Positions 10,123-19,640 of a DNA stretch of 64,000 bases are shown in pieces; position 1 is the first letter of the stretch, and the number at the start of each line of letters is the position of its first letter. The stretch covers positions 62,001 through 126,000 of the forward strand of contig CAINTJ010000027.1 of the NCBI GenBank assembly GCA_903853385.1. The letters are read 5' to 3'. The notes beneath the pieces are model-generated. The model worked only from the letters and a program-made list of their open reading frames with translations. It ran no database searches and was not told the DNA's origin. The position numbers and the translations under genes are program-made. This DNA is from an uncultured Gammaproteobacteria bacterium (lineage in GTDB: Bacteria; Pseudomonadota; Gammaproteobacteria; Pseudomonadales; Pseudohongiellaceae).

Positions 10123-11100
10123 TTACGGCAGCAAATGACTGACGGCGTCGCGTTCTTCGCTCAGCTCCTTTTCTGTTTTCTGCATCAGATCACGGCTGAA
10201 ATCACTGACCGGCAAATCCTGCACAATCGTGTAGGCGCCGTTGGCGCAGGTTACTGGATAGGAATAGACCAGCCCCTTGGATATGCCATAGCTGCCATCA
10301 CTTACGATTGCCATGCTGACGATCTTGCCGTTGGTACCCAAGGCCCAGTCGCGCATGTGTTCGATGGCGGCATTGGCAGCCGAAGCGGCACTCGACAACC
10401 CGCGCGCCTTGATGATGGCGGCGCCACGTTGCTGTACTGTCGGTATGAAGCTTTTTACCATCCAGTCGTTATCAACCAGCGCAGTGGCAGCTGTGCCGGC
10501 CACCTGGCAGTGATGGATGTCGGGATACTGGGTGGAACTGTGATTGCCCCAGATGATCATGCTGTCGACATCGGTGGAATGTTTACCGGTCTTCAACGCC
10601 AGCTGCGCCACAGCACGGTTGTGGTCCAGCCGGGTCATCGCGGTGAACTGGCCCGGCTGCAGATCAGGGGCATTACGATGGGCAATCAAGGCATTGGTAT
10701 TGGCCGGATTGCCAACCACGATGATCTTGACGTTGCGGGAGGCGTGGTCATTGATGGCCTTGCCCTGCGCCGAAAATATCTTGGCGTTGGCTTCCAGCAA
10801 ATCCTTGCGTTCCATGCCGGGGCCGCGCGGACGCGCACCTACCAGCAGGCAGTAGTCAGCATTCTTGAAGGCCACCGCGGGATCGTCGCTCTGCACAATG
10901 CCTTGCAGCAGCGGAAAAGCGCAGTCTTCCAGCTCCATCGCCACGCCTTTGAGGGCTTCCAGGGCCGGTGTGATCTCAAGCAACTGCAAAATAACTGGCT
11001 GATCCTTGCCAAGCATGTCTCCGGCAGCAATGCGGAACAAAAGTGAATAACTGATCTGGCCGGCCGCGCCGGTCACGGTGACTCTAGCAGGTGCTTTCAT
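10123..11100 (-). CDS. mdh: Malate dehydrogenase (325-residue cytosolic type)
   Basis: NAD-dependent interconversion of malate and oxaloacetate in the TCA cycle. The Rossmann motif is GAAGQI (11-16). Substrate-binding arginines lie in [12 protein letters not shown] (88-99), with the catalytic LDHNRA pair partner at 158-163 and His187 in IIWGNHSS. The length and sequence style are those of the cytosolic-type MDH found in many beta- and gammaproteobacteria, not the 312-residue E. coli type. It stands alone, divergent from pyk, about 100 bp upstream of tgt. Confidence 0.96.
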   Translation of the reverse strand: MKAPARVTVTGAAGQISYSLLFRIAAGDMLGKDQPVILQLLEITPALEALKGVAMELEDCAFPLLQGIVQSDDPAVAFKNADYCLLVGARPRGPGMERKDLLEANAKIFSAQGKAINDHASRNVKIIVVGNPANTNALIAHRNAPDLQPGQFTAMTRLDHNRAVAQLALKTGKHSTDVDSMIIWGNHSSTQYPDIHHCQVAGTAATALVDNDWMVKSFIPTVQQRGAAIIKARGLSSAASAANAAIEHMRDWALGTNGKIVSMAIVSDGSYGISKGLVYSYPVTCANGAYTIVQDLPVSDFSRDLMQKTEKELSEERDAVSHLLP

Positions 11101-11263
11101 GTAGGGTTCCTATCAACAATAGTCTGAAAAATGTGAATGATGCATGCGCACTGAATTGATGCACATAGTGGCAATGTTGCGGGGAGGCATTATACCTCAA
11201 GCTTGCGGCTGACCATCCGGGGTGAATTTGCTATTCTCCGCAGACTTCAGCAAGGATCCCCAC

Positions 11264-12676
11264 ATGCGCAAAACCAAGATCATCTGTACGCTCGGCCCCG
11301 CCACCAGTACCTACGACATGCTGGCCAAAATGCATGAGGCCGGTATGGACATAATCCGCCTCAACATGTCACATGCCACCCGTGAATGGGCGGATGAGAT
11401 GATCAATCACGTCATTGAGCTCAACAAGCACACACCTTTCCCGGTGGGCATCCTGCTCGACACCCAGGGACCCGAGATCCGTACCGGTGTGCGCGACAGT
11501 GATCTGCATCTGAAAGCCGGCGACGAAATTTCCATTACTGTGCGCGACAGTGCCAACGTCGAAGAGACCTCGATCCGCATCAACTACGCCGAACTGATCG
11601 ACGACATGGATGTGGGTGACCACATTGCAGTCGACAACGGCCTGATCAATCTGGAAGTGCTTGCCAAAAACAAGAATCTGTTGCGCTGCAAAGTACTTGA
11701 CGGCGGCATGCTCGGCAGCAAAAAGCATGTGAACCTGCCTGGTATCCGCGTCAACCTGCCGGCCATCACCCAGAAAGACGAAGACGACATCAAGTTCGCA
11801 CTGGATCGCGAACTTGACTACATCGCGCTCTCGTTTGTGCGTGAAGCCAAGGATGTGCTGCAGTTGCAGGATTTGATCCGCAAGCACCATCCCGAAAAAC
11901 TCAACAACATCAAAATCATCGCCAAGATTGAAGACCAGGAAGGTGTCAAGAATCTGGAAGAGATCGTACAAGTCGCCGACGGCATCATGGTGGCGCGTGG
12001 CGATCTGGGTGTGGAAATTGATCTGGCCGACCTGCCCAAAACCCAGCGCCGCATAGTGCGTTTGTGTGCCGAATACGGCAAGCGGGTGATTGTTGCCACC
12101 CATTTGCTGGAATCCATGATTGAAAATCCGATCCCTACTCGCGCCGAAGTAACCGACGTGGCCAACGCAGTTTACGAGGAAGCCGATGCCATCATGCTGT
12201 CGGGCGAAACCACGGTGGGCAAACATCCGATCCGTTGCATCAAATACATGGATTCGATTGCGCGGGCCACGGAACCAAGCCCCGGACTCGGCTTCACCAA
12301 AAACCTGAAGAAAAATGGCGACAAGGAACATCTGGCTGCCACTGCCGTGGAACTGGCGGAATCACTGGAAGCCAAAGGCATTGTGGTAGTGACGCGCCAT
12401 GGGGTGATGGCCAACTACGTGACCAACTGTCATCCGCAAAGTTCACCGATCTTTGCGTTTACCAACATTGGCGTTACCCGCCGCATCATGACGATGAACC
12501 GCTATGTGTATCCGTTCAAAATCGAATTCAGTTCGGATCCGGAAGAAACGCTGGCACGCGCCTTTGCCGAGCTGAAACACAAGGCCAACTTTGTCAGCGG
12601 CGACAAGGTGGTGGTGATCTCCGACCTGCTGATCGACAAGGACAGCGTCGGCATCCAGATCCGCTATCTGCCCTGA
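11264..12676 (+). CDS. pyk: Pyruvate kinase
   Basis: Last step of glycolysis: PEP plus ADP to pyruvate plus ATP. The 470-residue product from the ATG at 11264 begins MRKTKIICTLGPATS, the canonical pyruvate kinase N-terminus. It has the signature IIAKIEDQEGV, the ARGDLGVEI substrate loop and MLSGETTVGKHP. The frame is open to 11222, but AAGGAT at 11252-11257 fits the 11264 start and the N-terminal homology. It is divergent from mdh and converges with sohB. I cannot tell PykA from PykF type with certainty. Confidence 0.95.
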   Translation: MRKTKIICTLGPATSTYDMLAKMHEAGMDIIRLNMSHATREWADEMINHVIELNKHTPFPVGILLDTQGPEIRTGVRDSDLHLKAGDEISITVRDSANVEETSIRINYAELIDDMDVGDHIAVDNGLINLEVLAKNKNLLRCKVLDGGMLGSKKHVNLPGIRVNLPAITQKDEDDIKFALDRELDYIALSFVREAKDVLQLQDLIRKHHPEKLNNIKIIAKIEDQEGVKNLEEIVQVADGIMVARGDLGVEIDLADLPKTQRRIVRLCAEYGKRVIVATHLLESMIENPIPTRAEVTDVANAVYEEADAIMLSGETTVGKHPIRCIKYMDSIARATEPSPGLGFTKNLKKNGDKEHLAATAVELAESLEAKGIVVVTRHGVMANYVTNCHPQSSPIFAFTNIGVTRRIMTMNRYVYPFKIEFSSDPEETLARAFAELKHKANFVSGDKVVVISDLLIDKDSVGIQIRYLP

Positions 12677-12762
12677 GCAATGCTTTGGTTGTTGTCATCG
12701 CGGATGTCACGCTTGGTGAAAGTATCATCATGGAACCTGTCGGGTTGTGCGCCGACTCCGGG

Positions 12763-13890
12763 CTATGAGAAGAATTTCTCCTTGTCGGCCCGATGCATCC
12801 AGTGCGTTAGCGACTTCGCAATTGCCGAGCGCAGTGAGCCTTCAAACAAGGAGCTGAGGCGGTCGGTGATGCCACGCTTGTGTTCCCAGCTCACTTCAAA
12901 CACATCCGCGTCCTTGCACTTGGCCACCAACCACTCATCACTGGTATCGAGCGAGTCGACCAGGCCTTTGGTCAACGCCTGGGTCCCGCTCCATACTTCA
13001 CCGGTGGCAACATGGGCCACATCAAGGGCCGGGCGGTATTCATGGATGAAAGCCTTGAACAGGCCATGCATCTCATCGACTTCCTCCTGCACCTTGGCGC
13101 GATCAGCGTCGGTGTTTTCCCCAAAGGTGGTGAGTGTGCGCTTGTATTCACCGGCGGTGATCATTTCGAAATCAATCTTGTTGTCTTTCAGCAAGCGATG
13201 CACATTGGGCAGTTGCACCAATACTCCGATGGAGCCGATATAAGCGAAGGGTGCAGCGATCAGGTCATTGGCGATGCACGCCATCATGTAACCACCACTG
13301 GCAGCCACTTTATCGACACAAATGGTGAGGTGGACACCGTGTTTGCGCAGGCGTGCCAGCTGCGATGAGGCCAGACCATAGGCATGTACCATGCCGCCAG
13401 GGCTTTCCAGGCGCAGCATCACTGCATCAACACCGCTGCGGGCTACCTGCAGCACTGCCGTGATGACATGGCGCAAATCTTCAACATCACTGGCGGCGGT
13501 ATCGCCGTCGAACGACAGCACGAAAATGCGTTTGCGGTCTTCGAGGAATTCGAGTGCACTATGCTCTTCGCCGGCCTTTTCGGCGGCAGCTTCTTTTTTG
13601 GCGGCTTCCTTCAAGGCTTTCACCTTGGCTTTCTTTTCGGCCTTGTCTTTCTTTTTCGCTTCCTTGGCTTCCAGCTTCAGCAATTCTTCATCCAGAATCT
13701 CATGGCGAATGTCTTCTTTCATGTTGTCGAGCTCATCATTGAGCTTGTACACCGTGATGTGGCCCTTGGGTTTGCCCTCGGGTTTCTGGCGGGTGGCATT
13801 GGCAAGCACAATCATGATGACAAACAGCAACGCCACAACCAGCGTGATGGTTTTGGCGAGAAACAAGCCGTATTCGTTGAGAAATTCCAA
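12763..13890 (-). CDS. sohB: SohB-like inner-membrane S49 serine protease, TTG start
   Basis: Signal-peptide-peptidase A-like protease of the inner membrane facing the periplasm; its substrates are poorly known. The 375-residue product starts at TTG, with GGAG seven bases upstream (13897-13900). The N-terminus (MEFLNEYGLFLAKT) aligns with E. coli SohB MDLLSEYGLFLAK. TM helix is about 9-30. A Lys/Glu/Ala-rich charged segment spans about 71-110. The catalytic dyad is S198 (KVAASGGYMM) and K250 (GEYKRTLT). It is slightly longer than E. coli SohB (349), because of the charged segment. Confidence 0.93.
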   Translation of the reverse strand: MEFLNEYGLFLAKTITLVVALLFVIMIVLANATRQKPEGKPKGHITVYKLNDELDNMKEDIRHEILDEELLKLEAKEAKKKDKAEKKAKVKALKEAAKKEAAAEKAGEEHSALEFLEDRKRIFVLSFDGDTAASDVEDLRHVITAVLQVARSGVDAVMLRLESPGGMVHAYGLASSQLARLRKHGVHLTICVDKVAASGGYMMACIANDLIAAPFAYIGSIGVLVQLPNVHRLLKDNKIDFEMITAGEYKRTLTTFGENTDADRAKVQEEVDEMHGLFKAFIHEYRPALDVAHVATGEVWSGTQALTKGLVDSLDTSDEWLVAKCKDADVFEVSWEHKRGITDRLSSLFEGSLRSAIAKSLTHWMHRADKEKFFS

Positions 13891-13896
13891 GACAGA

Positions 13897-13900
13897 CTCC
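13897..13900 (-). promoter_or_regulatory. Ribosome binding site deciding the TTG start of sohB
   Basis: GGAG on the minus strand, six bases upstream of the TTG at 13890. Together with the N-terminal alignment to SohB it argues that TTG is the real initiation codon. Confidence 0.65.
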
Positions 13901-13970
13901 AGCAGCTACAAAGAAAGGGATTTTGCCCGGATTCAACAGCCAGTGAAAGCTGGCAACGGGCGGTATTTTG

Positions 13971-14684
13971 CTATTCAGTCTTCAGCCACATGCATTTGCC
14001 ATCGCTGGACTTCTCGATTTGTTGCAAACGCTGCTGGTGGGCGGCCAGTTCTTCGTCGTCGGCCTTGATGACCCGCAGCGGCGGCCGGTCGGCAGCCAGC
14101 TTGTGCACATGGGTGGAGGCGCTGTTGTTTTCGCCGGTACCTTCATAGCCAAGTCCAAGTGTTGACTGCCCTCCGGTCATCATCAGATAGACATCGGCAA
14201 GGATTTCGGCATCCTTGAGCGCGCCGTGCAATTCCCGCTGGCTGTTGTCCACTTGGTAACGCCTGCACAAGGCATCCAGATTGTTTTTCTGGCCTGGGTG
14301 TTTTTTTCGCGCCATGGCCAGGGTGTCAAGCACGCTGCAATATTCGTTCATGGCCGCATGGCCTTTGTTCAGCAAAGCCAATTCGTTGTTGAGAAAGCCA
14401 ATGTCGAAAGGCGCATTGTGGATGATAAGTTCAGCGCCTTTGACAAACTCCAGGAACGTATCGGAGATCGCAGCAAACAAGGGTTTATCGGCCAGAAATT
14501 CATCGGTGATACCATGTACTTCCAGTGCCCCGGCATCCACTTCGCGCTCGGGATTGAGGTATACATGCAGGTGGCGACCGGTATGTTTGCGATTGAGCAA
14601 CTCAACGCAGCCGATCTCAATGATGCGATGGCCCTGGGACGGATCCAGACCGGTAGTTTCGGTATCTAGTACGATTTGTCGCAT
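13971..14684 (-). CDS. dnaQ: DNA polymerase III epsilon subunit (3'-5' proofreading exonuclease)
   Basis: DEDDh exonuclease that proofreads for the DNA polymerase III core. The 237-residue product has Exo I LDTETTGLD (D7, E9), Exo II HNAPFDIGFLN and Exo III HGALKDAEILADVY. The C-terminal tail that would bind the alpha subunit is present and length is normal (E. coli 243). It is 14 bp downstream of rnhA, on the same strand, unlike E. coli where dnaQ and rnhA diverge. Confidence 0.96.
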   Translation of the reverse strand: MRQIVLDTETTGLDPSQGHRIIEIGCVELLNRKHTGRHLHVYLNPEREVDAGALEVHGITDEFLADKPLFAAISDTFLEFVKGAELIIHNAPFDIGFLNNELALLNKGHAAMNEYCSVLDTLAMARKKHPGQKNNLDALCRRYQVDNSQRELHGALKDAEILADVYLMMTGGQSTLGLGYEGTGENNSASTHVHKLAADRPPLRVIKADDEELAAHQQRLQQIEKSSDGKCMWLKTE

Positions 14685-14698
14685 GTTGCAGCTCCGCT

Positions 14699-15139
14699 CT
14701 AAGGGTCACTCAGTTCATCAATGCCAAGGTTGGCAAGTTCATCTGCACGTTCGTTGCCATGATCGCCGCTATGGCCCTTCACCCACTGCCAGTCAATGTG
14801 GTGCTTGACTGCCAACTGATCAAGGGTCTGCCACAGATCAACATTGAGCACTGGTTTTTTGGCGGCTGTGCGCCAGCCTCGCAGTTTCCAGTTTGGCATC
14901 CACTCTGTGATGCCTTGCAGTACGTATTTGGAATCACTGATGAGGGTAATTTTGCAGGGCACCTTTACCGCCTGCAGGGCTTCGATAACTGCAGTCAGTT
15001 CCATACGGTTGTTGGTGGTGGCAATGGTGCCGCCGTAGAGTTCCTTGGTCTTATCGCCATATTGCAATACGGCACCCCAGCCTCCAGGGCCGGGATTGCC
15101 GCGACAGGCGCCGTCAGTATGAATGGTTACTTTTTGCAT
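14699..15139 (-). CDS. rnhA: Ribonuclease HI
   Basis: Degrades the RNA strand of RNA-DNA hybrids (R-loops, primers). The 146-residue product has the catalytic residues D9 ([13 protein letters not shown]), E47 (NNRMELTAV), D69 ([10 protein letters not shown]) and D133, with H123 in [16 protein letters not shown]. Its start overlaps the end of the upstream methyltransferase gene by 13 bp, so the two are probably co-translated. dnaQ follows 14 bp later. Confidence 0.97.
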   Translation of the reverse strand: MQKVTIHTDGACRGNPGPGGWGAVLQYGDKTKELYGGTIATTNNRMELTAVIEALQAVKVPCKITLISDSKYVLQGITEWMPNWKLRGWRTAAKKPVLNVDLWQTLDQLAVKHHIDWQWVKGHSGDHGNERADELANLGIDELSDP

Positions 15140-15936
15140 TGAGGATGCTCGTGCGAGGCAGCTGCCGGTAAATCCGCAGCTTTGCCGGTTCTGGTCTCGG
15201 CCAGAGGAATGGTCAGTGGGGAAATGGCCAGGCGATGCCGTCTTTGGCTGACGGGAATCAGCGGCAATACCTGCTTGCGCGCGGCGATTGCATAGATGCC
15301 GCCCGTGGGCCAGTTAAGTTGGGACGCCAGACCTTCCATCCAGCTGGAATAACGGATTACTGCCGGGGTGTTGATAGGCAGCGCATATTCGGCATAGCGG
15401 ATTTCATCGACATGGAATTCCAGCAGTTTGAGCCAGTCGCACACGCGCAAACTACGCAGTATGTGGGCATGCCAGGGTGCTGCACGCTGGCCAAATTGCA
15501 ACTTGCTGCGCAGACCCCAGGTGCTGAGCGGGTTGAAGCCGATGATGATCACGTGGCCGCCGGCAATCAGCACGCGGGTAACTTCCCTCAACAACTGATG
15601 TTGGTCGAGCGCATAGTCAAGTGCGTGATGCAGCACTACACAATCAACGGAAGCCGTGGCCAGTGGAATGGCATCGGGTTCGGCGATGGCCTGAAAGCCC
15701 GCAGCCGCCTGGATAAAGGGGGTAAAGGCGAACTTGTGCCCCATTGGACTGCCTTGGTGCAGCTGCAGGTCGGCGCAGCCGAGTTGCAGCAGATGGTAGC
15801 CGAAGCGGCGGCTGAGGATGTCAGTGGTCAGCTTTTGCTCGCAACCCAGTAAATGCTGACCCAGCGGGGTTTGGTACCAGTGAGTCAGTTGCTGGTAGGC
15901 GCTTAGGTCGTGGGTGGGGAGTTGGGAGCTGAACAA
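15127..15936 (-). CDS. YafS-like SAM-dependent methyltransferase, TTG start
   Basis: Class I methyltransferase-fold protein; substrate unknown. The product aligns with E. coli YafS, which also sits between gloB and rnhA. Visible features are a weak SAM motif I ([12 protein letters not shown]), an acidic second strand, the [20 protein letters not shown] segment and [20 protein letters not shown]. The 269-residue frame starts at TTG (15936) and has no internal ATG before residue 65, so TTG is the best start; a GCAGG stretch lies about ten bases upstream. It overlaps rnhA by 13 bp and is divergent from gloB. Confidence 0.8.
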   Translation of the reverse strand: MFSSQLPTHDLSAYQQLTHWYQTPLGQHLLGCEQKLTTDILSRRFGYHLLQLGCADLQLHQGSPMGHKFAFTPFIQAAAGFQAIAEPDAIPLATASVDCVVLHHALDYALDQHQLLREVTRVLIAGGHVIIIGFNPLSTWGLRSKLQFGQRAAPWHAHILRSLRVCDWLKLLEFHVDEIRYAEYALPINTPAVIRYSSWMEGLASQLNWPTGGIYAIAARKQVLPLIPVSQRRHRLAISPLTIPLAETRTGKAADLPAAASHEHPQCKK

Positions 15937-16028
15937 GGGCTGGACCTGCTGTGTTGATAGGCTGAATGTTATCAGTCTGCGGGGGAGCTGACAGCAACAG
16001 CTTTGCTTGTGTTAGATCAGCGCACGGC

Positions 16029-16132
16029 CTTGGGCCGGTACAGGTCCCTGCGACACCCGTGAACCCATCCTTGGGGGCTCGCTGCGGCCATCCATGGTCG
16101 CAGACGGTCGCTGAAACCTGTACCGGCCCAAG
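16029..16132. repeat. 104-bp inverted-repeat element between yafS and gloB
   Basis: Perfect 17-bp inverted repeat CTTGGGCCGGTACAGGT (16029-16045) / complement (16116-16132). Nested inside are CTGCGAC (16048-16054) / GTCGCAG (16097-16103) and a central CCATCCATGG. It lies wholly in the 273-bp spacer between two divergent gene starts. It resembles a short non-coding dispersed repeat (REP/MITE-like), but only one copy is visible in the window. Confidence 0.7.
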
Positions 16133-16209
16133 TCTCTCGCTATCAGTGCGTAATTCGTTCAACAGCTGGAGTTATACTCAGACCATCATTTTTTGTCTGG
16201 AACCGCCCC

Positions 16210-16989
16210 ATGTTGCATATCGAACCCGTCAAAGCCTTCCAGGACAACTATCTGTGGGTAGTACACCGCAGCGGCAGCAAACAGGCGGTAGTGGTGGATC
16301 CGGGCGATGCAGCGCCGGTGCAGGCTTATTTGCAGCAGCAGGGATTGCAGCTGGCGGGAATTCTGCTTACGCATCATCATGCCGACCATATTGGCGGGGT
16401 CGATGCACTGTTGCGGCATTGGCCGGTGCCGGTTTACGGGCCGGACACGGTCAAGATTCCGCAGGTGACGCATCCGCAGGAAGACGGCGATCTGGTGGAT
16501 GTGCTGGGTTTGGCGCTGCAAGTTATGACGGTGCCGGGCCATACGCTCGATCACATTGCCTATTTCGCCTGCTATGCCGAAGGCGGGCCCCTGGTATTTT
16601 GTGGCGACACCCTGTTTGCAGGCGGTTGCGGGCGCATGTTCGAAGGTACCGCACCCATGATGTATGCTTCGTTGCAGAAACTGGCGCAGCTACCTGCCGC
16701 GACCCGAGTGTTCTGCACCCATGAATATACCCTGTCGAATTTGAATTTTGCCAAAGCCGTGCTGAAAGAGTTGCCGGCCTTGACTGCGCGCATCGCCAGC
16801 GAGCAACTCAAACGGGCACAGAATCAGCCGACCGTGCCGAGTTCGATTGCGCTGGAACTGGCCACCAATCCGTTCTTGCGCTGTGAAGACCCGGAAGTAT
16901 TGGCTGCACTTGTTACACATCAGGGAACGATTGAACGTGATCCCGCGCAAGTATTCGGTGCGCTGCGTCGCTGGAAAGACGGGTTTTGA
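16210..16989 (+). CDS. gloB: Hydroxyacylglutathione hydrolase (glyoxalase II)
   Basis: Second glyoxalase step: S-D-lactoylglutathione to D-lactate plus glutathione. The 259-residue product has the metallo-beta-lactamase metal motif THHHADH (54-60). Further metal ligands lie in VPGHTLDHIAY and FCGDTLFAGGCGR, and CTHEYTLSNLNFA is the glutathione-binding segment typical of GloB. It is divergent from the yafS-like gene, as in E. coli. The opp operon follows 23 bp downstream. Confidence 0.96.
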   Translation: MLHIEPVKAFQDNYLWVVHRSGSKQAVVVDPGDAAPVQAYLQQQGLQLAGILLTHHHADHIGGVDALLRHWPVPVYGPDTVKIPQVTHPQEDGDLVDVLGLALQVMTVPGHTLDHIAYFACYAEGGPLVFCGDTLFAGGCGRMFEGTAPMMYASLQKLAQLPAATRVFCTHEYTLSNLNFAKAVLKELPALTARIASEQLKRAQNQPTVPSSIALELATNPFLRCEDPEVLAALVTHQGTIERDPAQVFGALRRWKDGF

Positions 16990-17012
16990 CTGCAGTATAG
17001 TCAAGACGGTTG

Positions 17013-18698
17013 ATGCTCTATCTTCTCTGGATACTTCCCTTGTTAGCTGACCATAAATCCCGTTCATATTTGCCTTGGCTGCTGCGACTGTTCGCCGCCT
17101 TGTGTCTACTGGCCACTGGCGTGCAGGTGTGGGCACAGACGCAGGACCAGGCGGTGGACTTTGCAACACAGTCGATCCAGCTGGCGATGAGTGATGAGCC
17201 GCGCAGCCTCAACAGCATCAAGGCCGTTGATGCGTTTGGAATCTATATTGTTGAACATATCATGGATGGTTTGCTGCGGCGTGATGCGAACCATCAACTG
17301 GTGCCAGCGGTAGCTGAACGCTGGGAAATGCATGGCACTACTGCACGGTTCTGGCTGCGCCACAACGCATTGTGGAGCGATGGCCGGCCCGTCACTGCCC
17401 ATGACTTTGTATTCGCCTGGCGCACGGTAGTTGATCCGGCCACCGCCTCTGAATATGCCTCGATGATGTATGTGGTCAAGAATGGCGAAGCCATCAACAG
17501 CGGCAAAATGCCGCTGGCGGAGCTTGGTGTCAAAGCGCTGGATGATTACACGCTGGAAGTGGAGCTGGAAAAGCCTACCGGCTATTTTTTGCAGTTGATG
17601 ACTTTCATTGTATTTTTCCCGGCCCGTGAAGATTTTTACACAGCCCAGCACGGCCGCTATTTTGCCGATGTGGAAAACATGTTGTTCAACGGCCCCTTCA
17701 CGCTGACCAAGTGGGTGCATGGCGCCGCGTTGCGGCTGGAGAAAAACCCCAGCTACTGGAACCGCGATGCGGTCCACCTGAACCTGATCAACATCCCCTA
17801 TATCACCAATGATTCGGCAGCCCGCTTCAGTCTGTTCAAGGATGGCAAGATTGCAGTGGAAGACGGCCTGGTCGGCATTGTCACCGAGCAATTGCACGGG
17901 GCACTGGAAAACCGTTTCCGCATCCATTCCCATTCGGACGGTTCACAATTTTACGTCGAATTCAATTTACGCCCGCAGCGACCCACCAGCAATCTCAATC
18001 TGCGCAAGGCCATGCAGGCGGTGTTTGATTCGCAAGAACTGGTCTACAAAGTGCTGGGCATACCTGGCTATATCCCCGGGCATTCTCTGTTTCCGGTGTA
18101 CTTGCAGGGCGTCAAAGCCAAGTTCAGGCAGGAATATCCGGTTCCACTGCCGTCGCTGGATCTGGCCCAGGCACGCCGGTATTTGCAGAAGGCCAAGCAG
18201 GAGCTGGGGGTCGACAACATTCCTCCGCTGTCAATTCTGGCTGACAACAGGGAAATTAATATTCTGCAAACCCAGTATCTGCAGTCCTTGTTCAAACGCA
18301 CACTCGATATCGATCTGCGCGTTGATGTACAAAGCTTCAAGCAGCGACTAGACAAAATGCACACTGGCAGCTTCGACCTGGTGATTGCCGGCTGGGGTCC
18401 TGATTACGACGACCCGATGACCTTTGCTGATTTGTTTGCCAGCTGGAATGGCAACAATCACGGCCTCTACAACAGCCCGCTCTACGACTCTTATATCAAG
18501 ACTGCGCAGGACACCGACGACCAGCAGATCAGGATGGATGCGATGAGCAAGGCCCAGCAGCTGCTGATTGATGAGGCGGTGATACTGCCCACCTATGAAC
18601 GCGTCATCAGTACGGTCCAGCATCCGCAACTGCAGGGTTTGGTGTTCCAGCAGACCGGCGCCCAGATGGTGCTGACCTATGCCAGAGTGGTGGAGTAA
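17013..18698 (+). CDS. oppA: Periplasmic peptide-binding protein of an Opp/Dpp ABC importer
   Basis: Solute-binding protein (family SBP_bac_5) that captures oligopeptides in the periplasm for OppBCDF. The signal peptide is at about residues 16-42, ending VWA/QTQ. The mature protein has the SBP_bac_5 hallmarks LSDGRPVTAHDFVFAW-like (WSDGRPVTAHDFVFAW) and NLNLRKAMQAVFD. The N-terminus before the signal is odd (hydrophobic MLYLLWILPLL, then basic HKSRS); an in-frame TTG at 17040 would give a more ordinary signal sequence. First gene of oppABCDF; oppB starts on the base after its stop. Peptide class cannot be told from sequence alone. Confidence 0.9.
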   Translation: MLYLLWILPLLADHKSRSYLPWLLRLFAALCLLATGVQVWAQTQDQAVDFATQSIQLAMSDEPRSLNSIKAVDAFGIYIVEHIMDGLLRRDANHQLVPAVAERWEMHGTTARFWLRHNALWSDGRPVTAHDFVFAWRTVVDPATASEYASMMYVVKNGEAINSGKMPLAELGVKALDDYTLEVELEKPTGYFLQLMTFIVFFPAREDFYTAQHGRYFADVENMLFNGPFTLTKWVHGAALRLEKNPSYWNRDAVHLNLINIPYITNDSAARFSLFKDGKIAVEDGLVGIVTEQLHGALENRFRIHSHSDGSQFYVEFNLRPQRPTSNLNLRKAMQAVFDSQELVYKVLGIPGYIPGHSLFPVYLQGVKAKFRQEYPVPLPSLDLAQARRYLQKAKQELGVDNIPPLSILADNREINILQTQYLQSLFKRTLDIDLRVDVQSFKQRLDKMHTGSFDLVIAGWGPDYDDPMTFADLFASWNGNNHGLYNSPLYDSYIKTAQDTDDQQIRMDAMSKAQQLLIDEAVILPTYERVISTVQHPQLQGLVFQQTGAQMVLTYARVVE

Positions 18699-19640
18699 AT
18701 GCTGAACTACATCCTCAAACGACTGGGCATGGGTGTGCTGACCGTATGGTTCATCGCCACCGCCACTTTTGCCGCCATGCATCTGGTGCCCGGCAATCCA
18801 CTCGCCAATGAAAAAGCCACCAATGCGGTCATTCGGGCCAATCTGGAACGACAATATGGTCTCGACCAGCCGGTGCTGACCCAGTATGTCATCTACATGG
18901 GCAACATGCTCAAAGGTGATTTTGGCATTGCCTTCAGTGAAGAAAACCGTTCCGTGAATGACATCATCCGCGAAACTTTTCCGGTATCAGCCACCCTAGG
19001 CTTGTTATCGCTCTTGTTTGCAACGGCGGGCGGCGTGATGTGGGGGGCGTTGACCGCTATTTATCGTAACCGCTGGCCGGATTACCTCATCATGTTCCTG
19101 GTGATTCTCGGCATCTCGGTGCCCAGCTTTGTGTTCGCCGGACTCAGTCAGTTTGCAATTCTGCATTTGAACAAGTGGACCGGCGTCTCGCTGCTGCCAG
19201 TGGCCGGCTGGGGCAGTTTCCGCGCGATGCTGGTGCCGGCGCTGGTGCTGGGACTCAGCACCATGGCCTACCTGACCCGACTGATGCGCTCCACCATGCT
19301 GGATGTGGCCAACACCGACTACATCCGCACGGCCCACGCCAAAGGCTTAAGTACAACACGCATTTTTTTGCATCACCAGCTGCGCAATGCAATCCTGCCG
19401 GTGATTACTGTGCTGGGACCTTCCATCGCCATCATCACCACCGGTGGTTTCGTGGTGGAGAGCGTGTTTGCGATACCGGGGCTTGGCCGATATTTCGTGC
19501 AGTCCGTGGCACAACTCGACTACACCGTCATCATGGGTACCACGGTGTTCTTCGGTGCATTTCTGGTGTTGATGGTCATTGCCGTTGACATTCTCTATGG
19601 CTTTATTGATCCACGCATTCGGGTGGAGGCCAGCCGCTGA
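18699..19640 (+). CDS. oppB: Peptide ABC transporter permease OppB
   Basis: Inner-membrane channel subunit of the peptide importer, paired with OppC. The 313-residue product has six TM helices, the N-terminal MLNYILKRLGMGVLTVW typical of OppB/DppB, and the EAA loop YIRTAHAKGLSTTRIFLHHQLRNA that contacts the ATPases. It abuts oppA and its stop overlaps the oppC start by one base (TGATG). Confidence 0.95.
   Translation: MLNYILKRLGMGVLTVWFIATATFAAMHLVPGNPLANEKATNAVIRANLERQYGLDQPVLTQYVIYMGNMLKGDFGIAFSEENRSVNDIIRETFPVSATLGLLSLLFATAGGVMWGALTAIYRNRWPDYLIMFLVILGISVPSFVFAGLSQFAILHLNKWTGVSLLPVAGWGSFRAMLVPALVLGLSTMAYLTRLMRSTMLDVANTDYIRTAHAKGLSTTRIFLHHQLRNAILPVITVLGPSIAIITTGGFVVESVFAIPGLGRYFVQSVAQLDYTVIMGTTVFFGAFLVLMVIAVDILYGFIDPRIRVEASR

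Noticed and set aside
10135-11046. 303-codon open frame antisense to mdh
   Set aside because: Shadow of mdh; no motif or start signal.
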